Shown here in pieces: positions 35,481 to 48,000 of a DNA stretch of 64,000 nucleotides. The stretch lies in assembly GCF_016714285.1 (NCBI RefSeq), contig NZ_JADJNN010000008.1:186001-250000 (forward strand), read 5' to 3'. The DNA is from Nannocystis sp. (GTDB taxonomy: Bacteria > Myxococcota_A > Polyangia > Nannocystales > Nannocystaceae). The first letter of the stretch is position 1. The number at the start of each line of letters is the position of its first letter. A model generated the notes under the pieces. That model ran no database searches and had not been told where the DNA came from. It saw nothing but the letters and a program-made list of their open reading frames with translations. Made by a program: the position numbers and the translations under genes.

Positions 35481-36206
35481 ATGCACAGCAACACCGTGAC
35501 GATCGACAGCCCCTGCCACGAGTCGTGGGAGGCGATGCAGGGCGACGCGGCGCGTCGCTTCTGCGGGGTGTGCCAGAAGCACGTCCACAACCTCTCGGCG
35601 ATGGCGCACGACGAGGCGCAGGCGCTGCTCGCGGCGAAGGCGAAGGAGCACCTGTGCGTGCGCTACAGCAGCGAGGCCGACGGGACCCTGCGCTTTCGCG
35701 ACCTGGTGCCGCGGGCGAGCCTGACGCGGAAGATCGTGCGGACGGCGTTCGCAGCCGCGGCGCTGGCCGCCTGCACGCCGCACGGGGAGGCGCCGCTGCA
35801 GGGGCTCGGCGAGGCGATCATCGAGACCGTCCGCGAGAGCACGGTGGCGAGCGTGGACGGTGGATGCATCTACACGACGGGGCCCTTCACGAGCTTCCAC
35901 CTGCCGGCCGGGCACGCGCTGTGCCGGATGTCGGGCGAGGGCGAGACGATCGCCGAGCCGGTGGTGGAGGAGGGCCGCGTGCCGGTGATCGAGGCCCAGC
36001 CGGAGCGCGAGGTGCAGGGGCTGGTGATGGCGGCGCCGGAGCCGAAGCCGACGCTGGTGCCCTGCGACCCCGCGGCGAAGGATGAGCCCGCGACCAAGCA
36101 GCCCGATGACCCGCCGAGGCGGCGGCCGATGATGGGCGGCAAGCGGCCGGCGCGGGACGTGGCCGAGAAGATGGGCAAGATGCAGCTGCCGGTCGACGAG
36201 CTGTAG
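35481..36206 (+). CDS. Cys/His N-terminal domain protein with internal lipobox-like segment, paralogue 2
   Basis: A 241-residue tandem paralogue of the preceding gene. The same N-terminal motifs occur: SPCHESWEAM, RFCGVCQKHVHNLSAM, EHLCVRYSSEADGTLRFRDLVP. They are followed by the internal hydrophobic, lipobox-like stretch TAFAAAALAAC (Cys near 94) and a divergent Pro/Glu-rich tail with GGCIYTTGPFTSFHLPAGHALC. The N-terminal halves are nearly identical, whereas the tails differ in length, consistent with duplication followed by tail divergence. If the internal segment is used for export, the N-terminal domain would stay in the cytoplasm. Function unknown. Confidence 0.82.
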   Translation: MHSNTVTIDSPCHESWEAMQGDAARRFCGVCQKHVHNLSAMAHDEAQALLAAKAKEHLCVRYSSEADGTLRFRDLVPRASLTRKIVRTAFAAAALAACTPHGEAPLQGLGEAIIETVRESTVASVDGGCIYTTGPFTSFHLPAGHALCRMSGEGETIAEPVVEEGRVPVIEAQPEREVQGLVMAAPEPKPTLVPCDPAAKDEPATKQPDDPPRRRPMMGGKRPARDVAEKMGKMQLPVDEL

Positions 36207-36225
36207 CCCGCTCGGCGCGAGGCGA

Positions 36226-39429
<3,204 letters not shown>

Positions 39430-39557
39430 CCCTGAAAATCGCGGCGAGTGGCGGCCGCAGGGGCGGGCGATCCTGAACACCGGCGCAGGTGCCCGCGGCT
39501 TGCGTTCGCGCGGGGCCGCGGAGTAGGGTGTGCGCCCGTTCGCCCCAGGAAATACTC

Positions 39558-40139
39558 GTGAAGCCGATCCAGATCTGTCAGCACCTTGGCCAGGGACACA
39601 TCGACGCGTACTACGACGAGCTGTCCGGCAAGGAAGTCCGCGCCGTCCTCAAGGCGGGTGGTTGCAGCGTCAACGTCCCGGAGACCGCGTACACCCAGTC
39701 CGCCCGTCGTCGCGCGTGGCGCAAGCGCTTCGACGCCGAGTTCGGCGGGGGCAACGATCAGCTGGCGCTGGCGCTGCTGCTCGAGTGGTTGATGCGCCAC
39801 CACCGGAGCATGCTGGTCGACTACCTCGACTTCCTCGGCGTGAAGCACCGCCAGGGTGAGACCGACGAGGACTTCTGCGCCACGCGCGACGAGGCCCAGC
39901 TGCGCGAGGGCGTGGCGGAGCTGCTCAAGAAGTACCCGGCGGCGCATGTGGCCACCTACCTGCTGCTGGTCGGTCACCTGCAGGAGACGCCGGTCTACGA
40001 CCAGACGCCCGAGGTGCTCACCTCGCTCGGGATGTCGGCCGACGCGGCGGCGAAGTACGTCGAGGCGCACAAGCTCTCGTACAAGCCCAAGGCCCAGCGC
40101 TCGCCGACGCCGATGATCACCACGCAGCCGGCGGCCTGA
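39558..40139 (+). CDS. Protein of unknown function, first gene of the DHH-like operon
   Basis: About 193 residues, soluble, mixed helical. The GTG at 39558 (VKPIQICQHLGQGHIDAYYDELSGKEVRAVLK) has an AGGA 8 nt upstream and fits the sudden onset of protein-like sequence. SARRRAWRKRFDAEFGGGNDQLALALLLEWLMRHHRSMLVDYLDFLGVKH is the best defined segment, and a Pro-rich tail ends the protein. I do not recognise the family. It is followed closely by a TPR protein and the DHH-like gene on the same strand. Confidence 0.75.
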   Translation: MKPIQICQHLGQGHIDAYYDELSGKEVRAVLKAGGCSVNVPETAYTQSARRRAWRKRFDAEFGGGNDQLALALLLEWLMRHHRSMLVDYLDFLGVKHRQGETDEDFCATRDEAQLREGVAELLKKYPAAHVATYLLLVGHLQETPVYDQTPEVLTSLGMSADAAAKYVEAHKLSYKPKAQRSPTPMITTQPAA

Positions 40140-40153
40140 GCCGAGGAGCACGC

Positions 40154-40465
40154 GTGATGGATCGCCTGGCGCTGCTGCAGAAGTTCGTGGCCGACAAGCC
40201 AGACGACCCCTTCGCCCGCTACGGGCTGGCGATGGAGCTCAGCAAGCGGGGTCTGGCGGCCGAGGCCGACGCGGCGTTCGTGGAGCTGATGACGCGCCAC
40301 CCGAGCTACGTGCCGGCCTACCTGATGGCGGGCAACGCTCGCCTCGCGCGGGGCGACCGCGATGGCGCGCGCGAGGTGTTCACGCGGGGCGTCGCCGCGG
40401 CCACTGCGGCCGGGGACAGCCACGCGCTCGGTGAGCTGCAGGCCGCGAGGGCGGCCCTGGATTGA
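40154..40465 (+). CDS. Small TPR protein
   Basis: A 103-residue protein made of about two tetratricopeptide repeats: DDPFARYGLAMELSKRGLAAEADAAFVELMTRHP and YVPAYLMAGNARLARGDRDGAREVFTRGVAAA carry the A-x-x-x-x-L-x-x-G-x-x-x-x-A spacing. Such modules act as protein adaptors. GTG (40154) and ATG (40157) are adjacent possible starts, with GAGGAG upstream. Its stop overlaps the TTG start of the next gene, indicating coupled translation. Confidence 0.85.
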   Translation: MMDRLALLQKFVADKPDDPFARYGLAMELSKRGLAAEADAAFVELMTRHPSYVPAYLMAGNARLARGDRDGAREVFTRGVAAATAAGDSHALGELQAARAALD

Positions 40466-41361
40466 GCGAGCTCCCGCCCGACCTGGTGTTCGCCAGCCCG
40501 CGCAAGCTGCCGCGCGCGGCGGACCTGCGGGGGCGGGTGGTGGTGCTCGACCTGGCCTTCGCGGCCGACGGCATGGGCGGGCCGGGCTTCGCCAAGATCA
40601 CCGGCCGCTTCCTCAAGGAGCTCGGGCCGCGCCTGGCTCGCTGGGTCGACCACCACGACCACGACCTGCACGCGCAGTACCGCGGCGACGATCGCTTCGT
40701 GCTGCACACCAAGGCCGAGCACGGCGCGTGCCCGGAGATCATCACCCCCGAGCTGGTCGCGCGGACCGGCCCGATCGACACGATCGTCGCCCACTTCGAC
40801 CTCGACGGGCTGTACGCGGCGGCGAAGTGGATCCTCGGCGGACGCGAGCCCTACCCGGGGGCCGACGCCGACGCCCGCGCGGTCGACACCCGCGTCGGCG
40901 AGGTGAGCCCGCGGGCCCAGCTGATCGACAAGGCGCTGCGGGTGCACTTCGACGACGCGGTGCTCAAGCAGCGCATCGTCCACTGGCTGTGCCGCGGCCT
41001 GCGACCCGGGGTCGAGCACGACACGATCGTCGCGGCGGCGGCGGACTTCGATCAGCGCGCGAGCGAGGCGGTCGCGCTGGCGTCGCGCTACACGGTCGAG
41101 GATGACATCGCCCTGCTGCACCTGCCGAGCCACCCGCGGCCCTTCGACAAGACGGAGCTGCTGCTGCTCGGACAGCGGCGGGCGAGCGTGGCGATCGTGG
41201 TCGACGGGACGACCGTCAACATCGCGGCGGGCTTCGACAGCGGGCTGAACTTCGTGACGCTGCTCGAGCTTGGCGGCGGGATGCCGACGCGGGTGTCGGT
41301 GCCGCTGGCCCGCCTCGACCTTGCGCTGGCGAAGATCCGCGAAGCGCTGCGCTCGCGCTGA
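40462..41361 (+). CDS. DHH-superfamily-like phosphoesterase
   Basis: A soluble 299-residue protein. RWVDHHDHDLH (about 62-71) matches the DHH motif, and TIVAHFDLDGLYAAAKWIL (about 108-126) matches the H-x-D-x-D-x-x-x-A segment that normally comes first in DHH phosphoesterases. VVVLDLAF near residue 30 and DKTELLLLGQRR later may supply other acidic positions. The order is therefore unlike the usual arrangement. DHH enzymes hydrolyse phosphodiesters such as oligoribonucleotides or c-di-nucleotides; the substrate here is unknown. The start TTG at 40462 overlaps the stop of the TPR gene. It ends 95 bp before the vault-protein homologue. Confidence 0.65.
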   Translation: MSELPPDLVFASPRKLPRAADLRGRVVVLDLAFAADGMGGPGFAKITGRFLKELGPRLARWVDHHDHDLHAQYRGDDRFVLHTKAEHGACPEIITPELVARTGPIDTIVAHFDLDGLYAAAKWILGGREPYPGADADARAVDTRVGEVSPRAQLIDKALRVHFDDAVLKQRIVHWLCRGLRPGVEHDTIVAAAADFDQRASEAVALASRYTVEDDIALLHLPSHPRPFDKTELLLLGQRRASVAIVVDGTTVNIAAGFDSGLNFVTLLELGGGMPTRVSVPLARLDLALAKIREALRSR

Positions 41362-41388
41362 GCTCGTCCTGCAGGCACGCGCCGCTGT

Positions 41389-41430
41389 ATCGTTTCGGTG
41401 CAGCGCGCCGGGCTGCATCGAAACGATGCA
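41389..41430 (+). promoter_or_regulatory. Long stem-loop in front of the vault-protein gene
   Basis: A 16-bp stem (41389-41404 with 41412-41427, one G.T pair, 7-nt loop) lies within the 95-bp leader, 30 bp upstream of the start codon. Its right arm also forms an alternative perfect hairpin TGCATCG-AAA-CGATGCA (41414-41430). It could end the upstream operon or regulate expression of the vault-protein gene. Confidence 0.5.
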
Positions 41431-41456
41431 GTCGTGCATCCAGGACGCGCGCGCGA

Positions 41457-43868
41457 GTGCCCGCTCGCGTGCGGTTCGATGTGCCGGTGGTCTTCGACTC
41501 GGGGACCAAGCGCTTCGATCGCAAGACGCTGGATCAGGCGATCCAGATGATCTCGATCGCGCCGGAGGGCTGGTACCTGGTCGTCAAGAACCCGGCGTCG
41601 GACAAGAGCCACCCGCGGACCGGGGCGCTCAACAACCTGCCGAACCTCGACACCGGCCGCAAGGTGAACATCCCGGGGCCGGTGTCCTTCGCGCTGTGGC
41701 CGGGCCAGATGGTGCGCGTGCTGCAGGGCCACCACCTGCGCTCGAACCAGTACCTGCTGGTCCGCGTGTACGACGAGGAGGCGGCCAAGACCAACTGGAA
41801 GAACGCGGTGATCAAGCCGCAGAAGACCGGCGAGGGCGAGCCGGAGGGGGAGGGGATCAAGCACCTCGAGGCGCTGCCGGACCTGACCATGGGCAACCTG
41901 CTGGTCATCCGCGGCACCGAGGTGTCGTTCTACATCCCGCCGACCGGCGTCGAGGTGGTGCCCGACGTCGACGGCAACTACGTGCGCGAGGCGGTCACGC
42001 TCGAGCGCCTCGAGTACTGCATCCTGCTCGACGAGAACGGCTCCAAGCGCTTCATCGTCGGGCCCGACGTGGTGTTCCCCAAGCCGACCGAGGTGATCGT
42101 GCGGATGCGGGGCTCGCGGAAGTTCCGGGCGATCGAGCTGAACGAGAACTCGGGCCTGTACCTCAAGGTCATCGCGCCCTACGAGGAGAACGGCGTCGCC
42201 TACAAGGTCGGCGACGAGATCTTCCTGACCGGCCGCGACACGATGATCTACTTCCCGCGCACGGAGCACGCGATCGTCAAGTACGGCGATCAGGAGAAGC
42301 ACCACGCGGTCGCGATCCCGGCCGGCGAGGCGCGCTACGTGCTCGACCGCATGAACGGCAAGATCAGCCTGGTGCGCGGCCCGGCGATGTTCCTGCCCGA
42401 CCCGCGGCGCGAGGTGATCGTGCGCCGCGTGCTCGACCCGAAGACGGTCGCGCTGTGGTTCCCCGGCAACCGCGAGGCCTACGAGCACAACCGCCGCCTG
42501 GCGGCCCAGAGCGCGCCGCCGTTGACGGCCGACGCCGGGGCCTTGAGCGCGCCGGCGCCGGCCCAGGCCAAGGCCCCCGCGGGCGCGCCGGCGGCGGCCA
42601 AGGCCGCGTCCGGGGCGATCGCCACCCGCGAGACCCAGGCCCCGCCGCCGCCGCCCAACGAGTTCGCGGGCGACGACTTCAACCGCAACCAGAACTTCAC
42701 CGGGCCGCGGACGATCGTGCTCGACACCCGCTTCGAGGGGGCCGTGGCGATCGACGTGTGGACCGGCTACGCGGTGCTGGTGGTCAGCAAGACCGGCGAG
42801 CGCCAGGTCGTCAGCGGGCCGCACACCCGCCTGCTCGAGTACGACGAGAACCTGCAGGTGCTCGAGCTGTCGACCGGCACGCCGAAGTCGGACGCCAACC
42901 TCTACAAGACGGTGTACCTGCGCACGCTCAACAACAAGGTGACCGACGTCGTCGAGGCCGAGACCCTCGATCTCGTGCGCGTGCACCTGCAGCTGTCGTA
43001 CCGGGTGAACTTCGAGGGCGACCCGGCGCGCTGGTTCGAGGTGGAGAACTACGTGAAGTTCCTGACCGACCACCTGCGCTCGCTGATCCGCCACGCGGTG
43101 AAGCGCCACGGGATCGAGCACTTCTACGCCAACGCGGTGAGCGTGCTGCGGGACATCGTGCTCGGCACCGTCGGCGAGGACAGCAAGCGCCCGGGTCGCC
43201 GCTTCGACGAGAACGGGATGCGCATCTACGACGTCGAGGTGCTCGAGGTGGCGATCGGCGACGAGACGATCGCCGAGCTGCTGGTCCAGGCCCAGCACGC
43301 GGCGGTGCAGCAGACGCTGCAGCTGGCCGCCGAGCAGCGCCGCCTCGAGGCGACCCGGCAGAGCGAGTCGATCGGGCAGCAGATCGCGGAGCTGCAGTCG
43401 CAGACGCGGCAGAAGCAGAGCGGGCTCAAGACCCTCGAGGTCGAGCAGCTGCTGCGCCACCAGCTGGCCGAGCAGGCGGCGAAGATCGAGCTGCACGAGC
43501 GCCAGCAGACGGCGCTGCTGACCGAGCAGGAGCGGGTGGGGACGATCCACCAGGCCGAGCTGGCCCGCCGCAAGGCGGCGCAGGAGCTCGAGCTGTCCCT
43601 GGCGCAGCAGAAGCTCGAGCAGAAGCTGCGCGAGCTGGCGGCCGAGGTGAGCGCGGTGGCCGAGAAGGCCCACGCGGTCTCGCCGGACCTCATCGCGGCG
43701 CTGCAGGCCTTCGGCGACAAGGCCCTGGCCGGCAAGATGGCCGAGAGCATGGCCCCGCTGGCGATCCTCGGCGGCGAGAGCGTGTCGGAGGTGCTCAGCC
43801 GGCTGCTGCGCGGGACGCCGCTGGCCCGCCTGCTCGAGGCGAAGGCCGTCGAGGCGAGCAAGACCTGA
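41457..43868 (+). CDS. Bacterial major vault protein (MVP) homologue
   Basis: An 803-residue protein with the domain order of eukaryotic MVP, the shell protein of vault particles. Residues about 20-330 hold some five MVP-type beta repeats (GWYLVVKNPA, KVNIPGPVSFALWPGQ, ERLEYCILLDENGSKRFIVGPDVVFPKPTE, GDEIFLTGRDTMIYFP, RYVLDRMNGKISLVRGPAMFLPD), against nine in human MVP. After a Pro/Ala linker the shoulder domain follows (about 412-560): RTIVLDTRFEGAVAI, RQVVSGPHTRLLEYDE, TDVVEAETLDLVRVHLQLSY. Then comes a long coiled coil (about 610-735), like the cap helix, and a C-terminal cap-ring-like end. GTG at 41457 has AGGA upstream. Residues are cytoplasmic. Self-assembly into a cage is inferred from homology. 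It is a single gene bounded by hairpins. Confidence 0.85.
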   Translation: MPARVRFDVPVVFDSGTKRFDRKTLDQAIQMISIAPEGWYLVVKNPASDKSHPRTGALNNLPNLDTGRKVNIPGPVSFALWPGQMVRVLQGHHLRSNQYLLVRVYDEEAAKTNWKNAVIKPQKTGEGEPEGEGIKHLEALPDLTMGNLLVIRGTEVSFYIPPTGVEVVPDVDGNYVREAVTLERLEYCILLDENGSKRFIVGPDVVFPKPTEVIVRMRGSRKFRAIELNENSGLYLKVIAPYEENGVAYKVGDEIFLTGRDTMIYFPRTEHAIVKYGDQEKHHAVAIPAGEARYVLDRMNGKISLVRGPAMFLPDPRREVIVRRVLDPKTVALWFPGNREAYEHNRRLAAQSAPPLTADAGALSAPAPAQAKAPAGAPAAAKAASGAIATRETQAPPPPPNEFAGDDFNRNQNFTGPRTIVLDTRFEGAVAIDVWTGYAVLVVSKTGERQVVSGPHTRLLEYDENLQVLELSTGTPKSDANLYKTVYLRTLNNKVTDVVEAETLDLVRVHLQLSYRVNFEGDPARWFEVENYVKFLTDHLRSLIRHAVKRHGIEHFYANAVSVLRDIVLGTVGEDSKRPGRRFDENGMRIYDVEVLEVAIGDETIAELLVQAQHAAVQQTLQLAAEQRRLEATRQSESIGQQIAELQSQTRQKQSGLKTLEVEQLLRHQLAEQAAKIELHERQQTALLTEQERVGTIHQAELARRKAAQELELSLAQQKLEQKLRELAAEVSAVAEKAHAVSPDLIAALQAFGDKALAGKMAESMAPLAILGGESVSEVLSRLLRGTPLARLLEAKAVEASKT

Positions 43869-43877
43869 GCGCGACGG

Positions 43878-43954
43878 CGCGGACCGGAAGCGGTCCGCGT
43901 ACTCCGACACCGCGGTGGTGAAGAAACGGCGCGAACGACCTCGTCCGCGCCGTT
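43878..43954 (+). terminator. Two hairpins after the vault-protein gene
   Basis: CGCGGACCG-GAAG-CGGTCCGCG (43878-43899, 9-bp arms) begins ten bases after the stop. AACGGCGCG/CGCGCCGTT (43925-43954, 12-nt loop) follows. Both are strong GC stems without a T run and probably end transcription. The rest of the gap to 44201 contains no recognisable gene. Confidence 0.55.
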
Positions 43955-44201
43955 GCTTCAGCGTCGCTTGCGATACCAGCGCGGCTCGGCGTGCACCGCG
44001 GTGCCGCCGGTCTGCATGCTCATCCCGGGCTAAGAGGGGTGCACAGCGGCCCCGCCGTCGAGCCGCCGCCAGGGCGGGCTGGCGCCCGGTTGCCGCGAGC
44101 TGCTCGGGGTGCGCCGATCGTGAGGTCACCGGGCGCGGGACCCAGGAGGCGACCTGCGAGGTCGAGCCCGGACGCGTCAGCACCTGGATCTCCCAGGCCT
44201 G

Positions 44202-44924
44202 CTAAACAGCTTGAGGAAGGCCGGGTTCTCCGAGGTCTGCAGGGCCCCGAGCCTGCCCTCGGGGCCCGGCCCGGGCGGCTGTACTGCCGACAGCAGCGCG
44301 CAGGGCCAGGGCACACGCCCGCCAGCTCGATCGCCGCCGGGATGGCTGCGTTGAGTGCGTTCCAGCGGACGGAGGATCCGCTGAGGTTGGCACTCGGCCA
44401 GGTGGGGGGGACGCACGGGCATCGGACAGGCCGATGTAGCGGACCTTGCCCGCACGCACGAGGTCGGTCAGCGTGCCGATCACCTCCTCGACCGGCGTCA
44501 GCCCGTCCCATGCGTGCAGCCAGTACAGGTCGATGTAGTCGGTCTGCAGCCGGCGCAGCGAGCCCTCGAGCGCGCGGTAGATGTTCTTGCGCGCGTTGCC
44601 GCCGGCGTTCGGATCGCCGGGGCCCGGACTGAACGCGAACTTGGTCGCCAGCACCACGCGATCGCGGGTCCCGGTCTCCTTCAAATGGGTGCCGATGATC
44701 GTCTCGCTGCTGCCGTTGGTGTAGCCGTCGGCGGTGTCGACGAAGTTGCCGCCCGCCTCGAGATAGGCCGCGAGGATCGCCCGCGAGGTCGCCTCGGGCG
44801 CGCCCCAGCCCCACTCTGTCCCGAAGGTCATGGTCCCCAGGCACAGCGGGCTGACCCGCAGTCCGGTGCGTCCGAGGAGGCTGTAGTCGGCGAGGCTGGC
44901 GATCCTTGACGTCGGCTCGGTCAT
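44202..44924 (-). pseudogene. Truncated aldo/keto reductase
   Basis: The first 165 residues are a good aldo/keto reductase N-terminal half: LLGRTGLRVSPLCLGTMTFG, GGNFVDTADGY with catalytic Asp and Tyr, VVLATKFAFS with Lys and DLYWLHAWDG with His. It follows the intact paralogue at 32413 closely, including RKNIYRALEGSLRRLQTDYIDLYW. After VRYIGLSDAR the frame continues as unrelated Ser/Arg/Pro-rich sequence for 75 codons to a stop, and neither other frame supplies the missing half with the NADP-binding site. The 3' half therefore appears deleted, and no enzyme activity is expected. Remnants may extend towards 44000. Confidence 0.75.
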
Positions 44925-45033
44925 GGTCGGTGGTTATGCACCCGGCGCGCCCCGGCGCGCCAGCCCTCGCGTCCGCGCGCAGCTTCGCTGTGTCCACAAG
45001 CCGCGGCCCCGCGGATACAATGCCGGGCTGGGC

Positions 45034-48000
45034 ATGCACGAGAACCCCTACGTCGGCCCGCGCGCCTTCGCGGCCGGGGAGCGGCTGTTCGGACGCGACC
45101 GCGAGCTCGCCGACCTCGTCGACCTCGTGATCGCCGAGCGCATCGTCCTGCTCTACGCCCCCTCGGGCGCGGGCAAGAGCTCCCTGCTGCACGCCGGCCT
45201 GATCCCGCGCCTGCGCGCCGAGGGCCTGGTGCCGCGGCCGGTCGCGCGGGTCGGGCTGCCGCCGCCGCTGACCTGCGCCGACCGCTTCACCCTCAGCGTG
45301 CTGCTCGGCCTCGAGGAGGATGTCCCAAAGGACAGGCAGACCCCGCTCGCCACGCTGGCCCAGCTGCGCCTGGTCGACTACCTCGATCGTCGACGCGAGG
45401 GCGACGAGCCCGAGGTCCTGATCCTCGATCAATTCGAGGAGCTGCTGACGATCGACCCCGGCGGGCGCGCGGCCAAGCTGGCCTTCATGCGCGAGCTCGG
45501 GGTCGCCCTGCGCCGCGCCGATCGCTACGCCGTGCTGGCGCTGCGCGAGGACTGGCTCGCCGCGCTCGACCCCTACCGCGGCGCCATCCCGACCCGCCTG
45601 CGCACCAGCTACCGCCTCGATCTGCTCGGCCCGGCCGCCGCCCTCGCCGCGATCCAGGGCCCGGCCGCGGCCCGCGGGGTGCGCTTCGCCGAGTCGGCCG
45701 CCAGCAAGCTGATCGACGACCTGCGCCAGATCCGGGTCGAGACCCCCGACGGCGGCGTGCGCGTCGAGCCGGGCCCGAGCGTCGAGCCGGTGCAGCTGCA
45801 GGTCACCTGCCGCACGCTGTGGTCGCGGCTGTCCCCAGGGACAGCCGAGATCCTGCCCGCCGACCTCGCCGCGATCGGCGACGTCGACCACGCGCTCTCC
45901 GGCTTCTGCGACGACGTGCTCGCCGCCGTCGCCCGCGCCTGCGCCACCCCCGAGCGCCTGCTGCGGGCCTGGCTCGCCCGCCACCTCGTCACCGATCGCG
46001 GCCTGCGGACCCAGGTGCTGCGCGGCGCCGGGACCAGCGAGGGCCTCGACAACCGGGCCCTCGCGGCGCTGGTCGACGCCCACCTGGTCCGCGCCGACGA
46101 GCGCCGCGGCATGACCTGGTACGAGCTGGCCCACGACCGCCTGGTCGCGCCGCTGCTCGCCAGCAACGCTCGCCACGCCGAGGCCCACCTCGGGCCGCTC
46201 GAGCGCCAGGCTGAACTTTGGGACAGGCAGGCCCGACCCGAGTCGCTGCTGCTCGCCGAGCCCGCGCTGCTCGACCGCGCCGCCGCCGAGCCAGGCCCGC
46301 GTACGCCCGCCGAGCTGGCCTTCCTCGCCGCCTGCCAGCAGCTGCGCCGTCGTCGTCAACGCGAGCGCCGCAGCGTCCGCTTCATCGCCGGGCTCGCCGT
46401 GCTCGCCTGCGCTGGCCTGGTGGCAGCCAGCGTCGCCGCGGTCCGGGCCCGCCACAGCGCCGCCCGGGCCGAGGACATGCGCGGCAAGGCCGAGCGCGAG
46501 CGCAGCGAGGCGGACAGCGCCCGGGCCCAGGCCGAGGCCGCGCGCCAGCTCGCCCTCTCGCGCCAGCTCGCGGCCCAGGCCCAGACCCTCCCGCTCGTCG
46601 ACTACGAGCTCGCGGCCCTGCTCGCGGTCGAGGCCAGCGCGCGCGCCCCGGCGGTCGAGGCGCGCGGCCCTCTGCTCGGCCTCGCCGCCCGCTGGCCGCG
46701 CTTTCGCGGTCTGCTCGACAGCGACAACGAGGGCGCCTACGGCCTCGCCGTCGACCCGCAGGACGGCGCCGCGTACGTCCACTTCGGCGCGCTCGGTCTG
46801 CGCAAGTACGGCCGTGGCCGCGTCGCCACGGCGCTGCAGCGCGACCCGGTCTCGGTCCTCGCATTCGCCGCTGCCGGGCCGCTGTTCGCCGCGCTCGGCA
46901 GCGAGTCCAACGTGGCCCTCCGCGCTCGCAAGGACGGCGCTGTTGTCCGCGAGATCGGGCGACCCTTCGCGCCCGCCGACACCGGCGTCGCCGCGGCCCT
47001 CTCGCCCGACGGCGCCACCCTCGTCGTCGGCAGCGATCGCGGTGAGCTCATCGCCTTCAAGGTCGCCGACGGGCGCGAGCTGTGGCGGGTCGCCGGTCGC
47101 CCCGATCTGGGCGGCCTGGTCGTCACCGCCGACGCCGCCTTCGCCGTCGCCCGTACGGGCATCGTCCGCCACGACCTCGCCGACGGCCACGAGATCGCCG
47201 CCCTCGAGCTCCCGATCGCGAGAGTTGCGAGCTGGCCGGGGCGGGCCGTGTTCGCCGTCCTCCCGCCGTCCAGCGACCCCGCGGACGGCCTCCTCGGCCC
47301 GCCGCAGCTGGTCGACATGGACACCGCCAGCATCCACCGGCCCGTCGATCGCACGCCGGCCAACTACACCGCGATCGCCCTCCATCCCACTGGCTTCGAC
47401 ATCGCCGCCAGCGTCTGTGAGGGTGAGTGTCGCAGCATCGAGCTGCTGGTCTGGGACGGCCGCAGCGCCGAGCTGCGGCTGCGCAGCTCGCTCGGCGCCG
47501 TGCGCCCCGAGGCGATCGTCTACGAGGCCAGCGGCGAGACCGTCATCGTCGCCGCCTTCGACCGCCTGCTCCGCCACGACGTCCGCCCGCCCGCGACCGT
47601 CGACCCGGACACCGCCGCGGCCGTCTTCCTCGCCGACGATCGCCTGATCACGGCGCACGCCACGGGCCTCTCGCGCTGGACCCTCGATCCCCTGCGTCGC
47701 GTCGACACCATCCCGTGGGAGCTCAACGCCGCCGACCTCCGCGTCACCCGCGATGGGCGGCGCGCCGTGATCGTCACGGGCGAGGGCCGGGCCGTCGCGT
47801 ACGACCTCGAGACCCGCGCCCGCCAGTTCGACACGCCCGCGCCGATCGCTGTCACGCGCGCCGCGATCGGGGAGCTCGCCGACGGTCGCCTCGCCGTCGC
47901 CGGTCAGGACGATAGCAGCAACCAGATCGTCGCGTGGGACGCCAGCAGCGGCGCCGTCCTCGGCCGCCAGCGGCTCCCGGACGGCCCCTTCTCCGACGCC

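Noticed and set aside
41088..44183. Reverse open frame of about 1030 codons opposite the MVP gene
   Set aside because: Composition mirrors the codon pattern of the forward gene, and no conserved motif is present.
43955..44201. Possible vault-type small RNA next to the MVP gene
   Set aside because: Only GC-rich hairpins were seen; no promoter-like boxes, conserved RNA fold or defined ends support an RNA gene.
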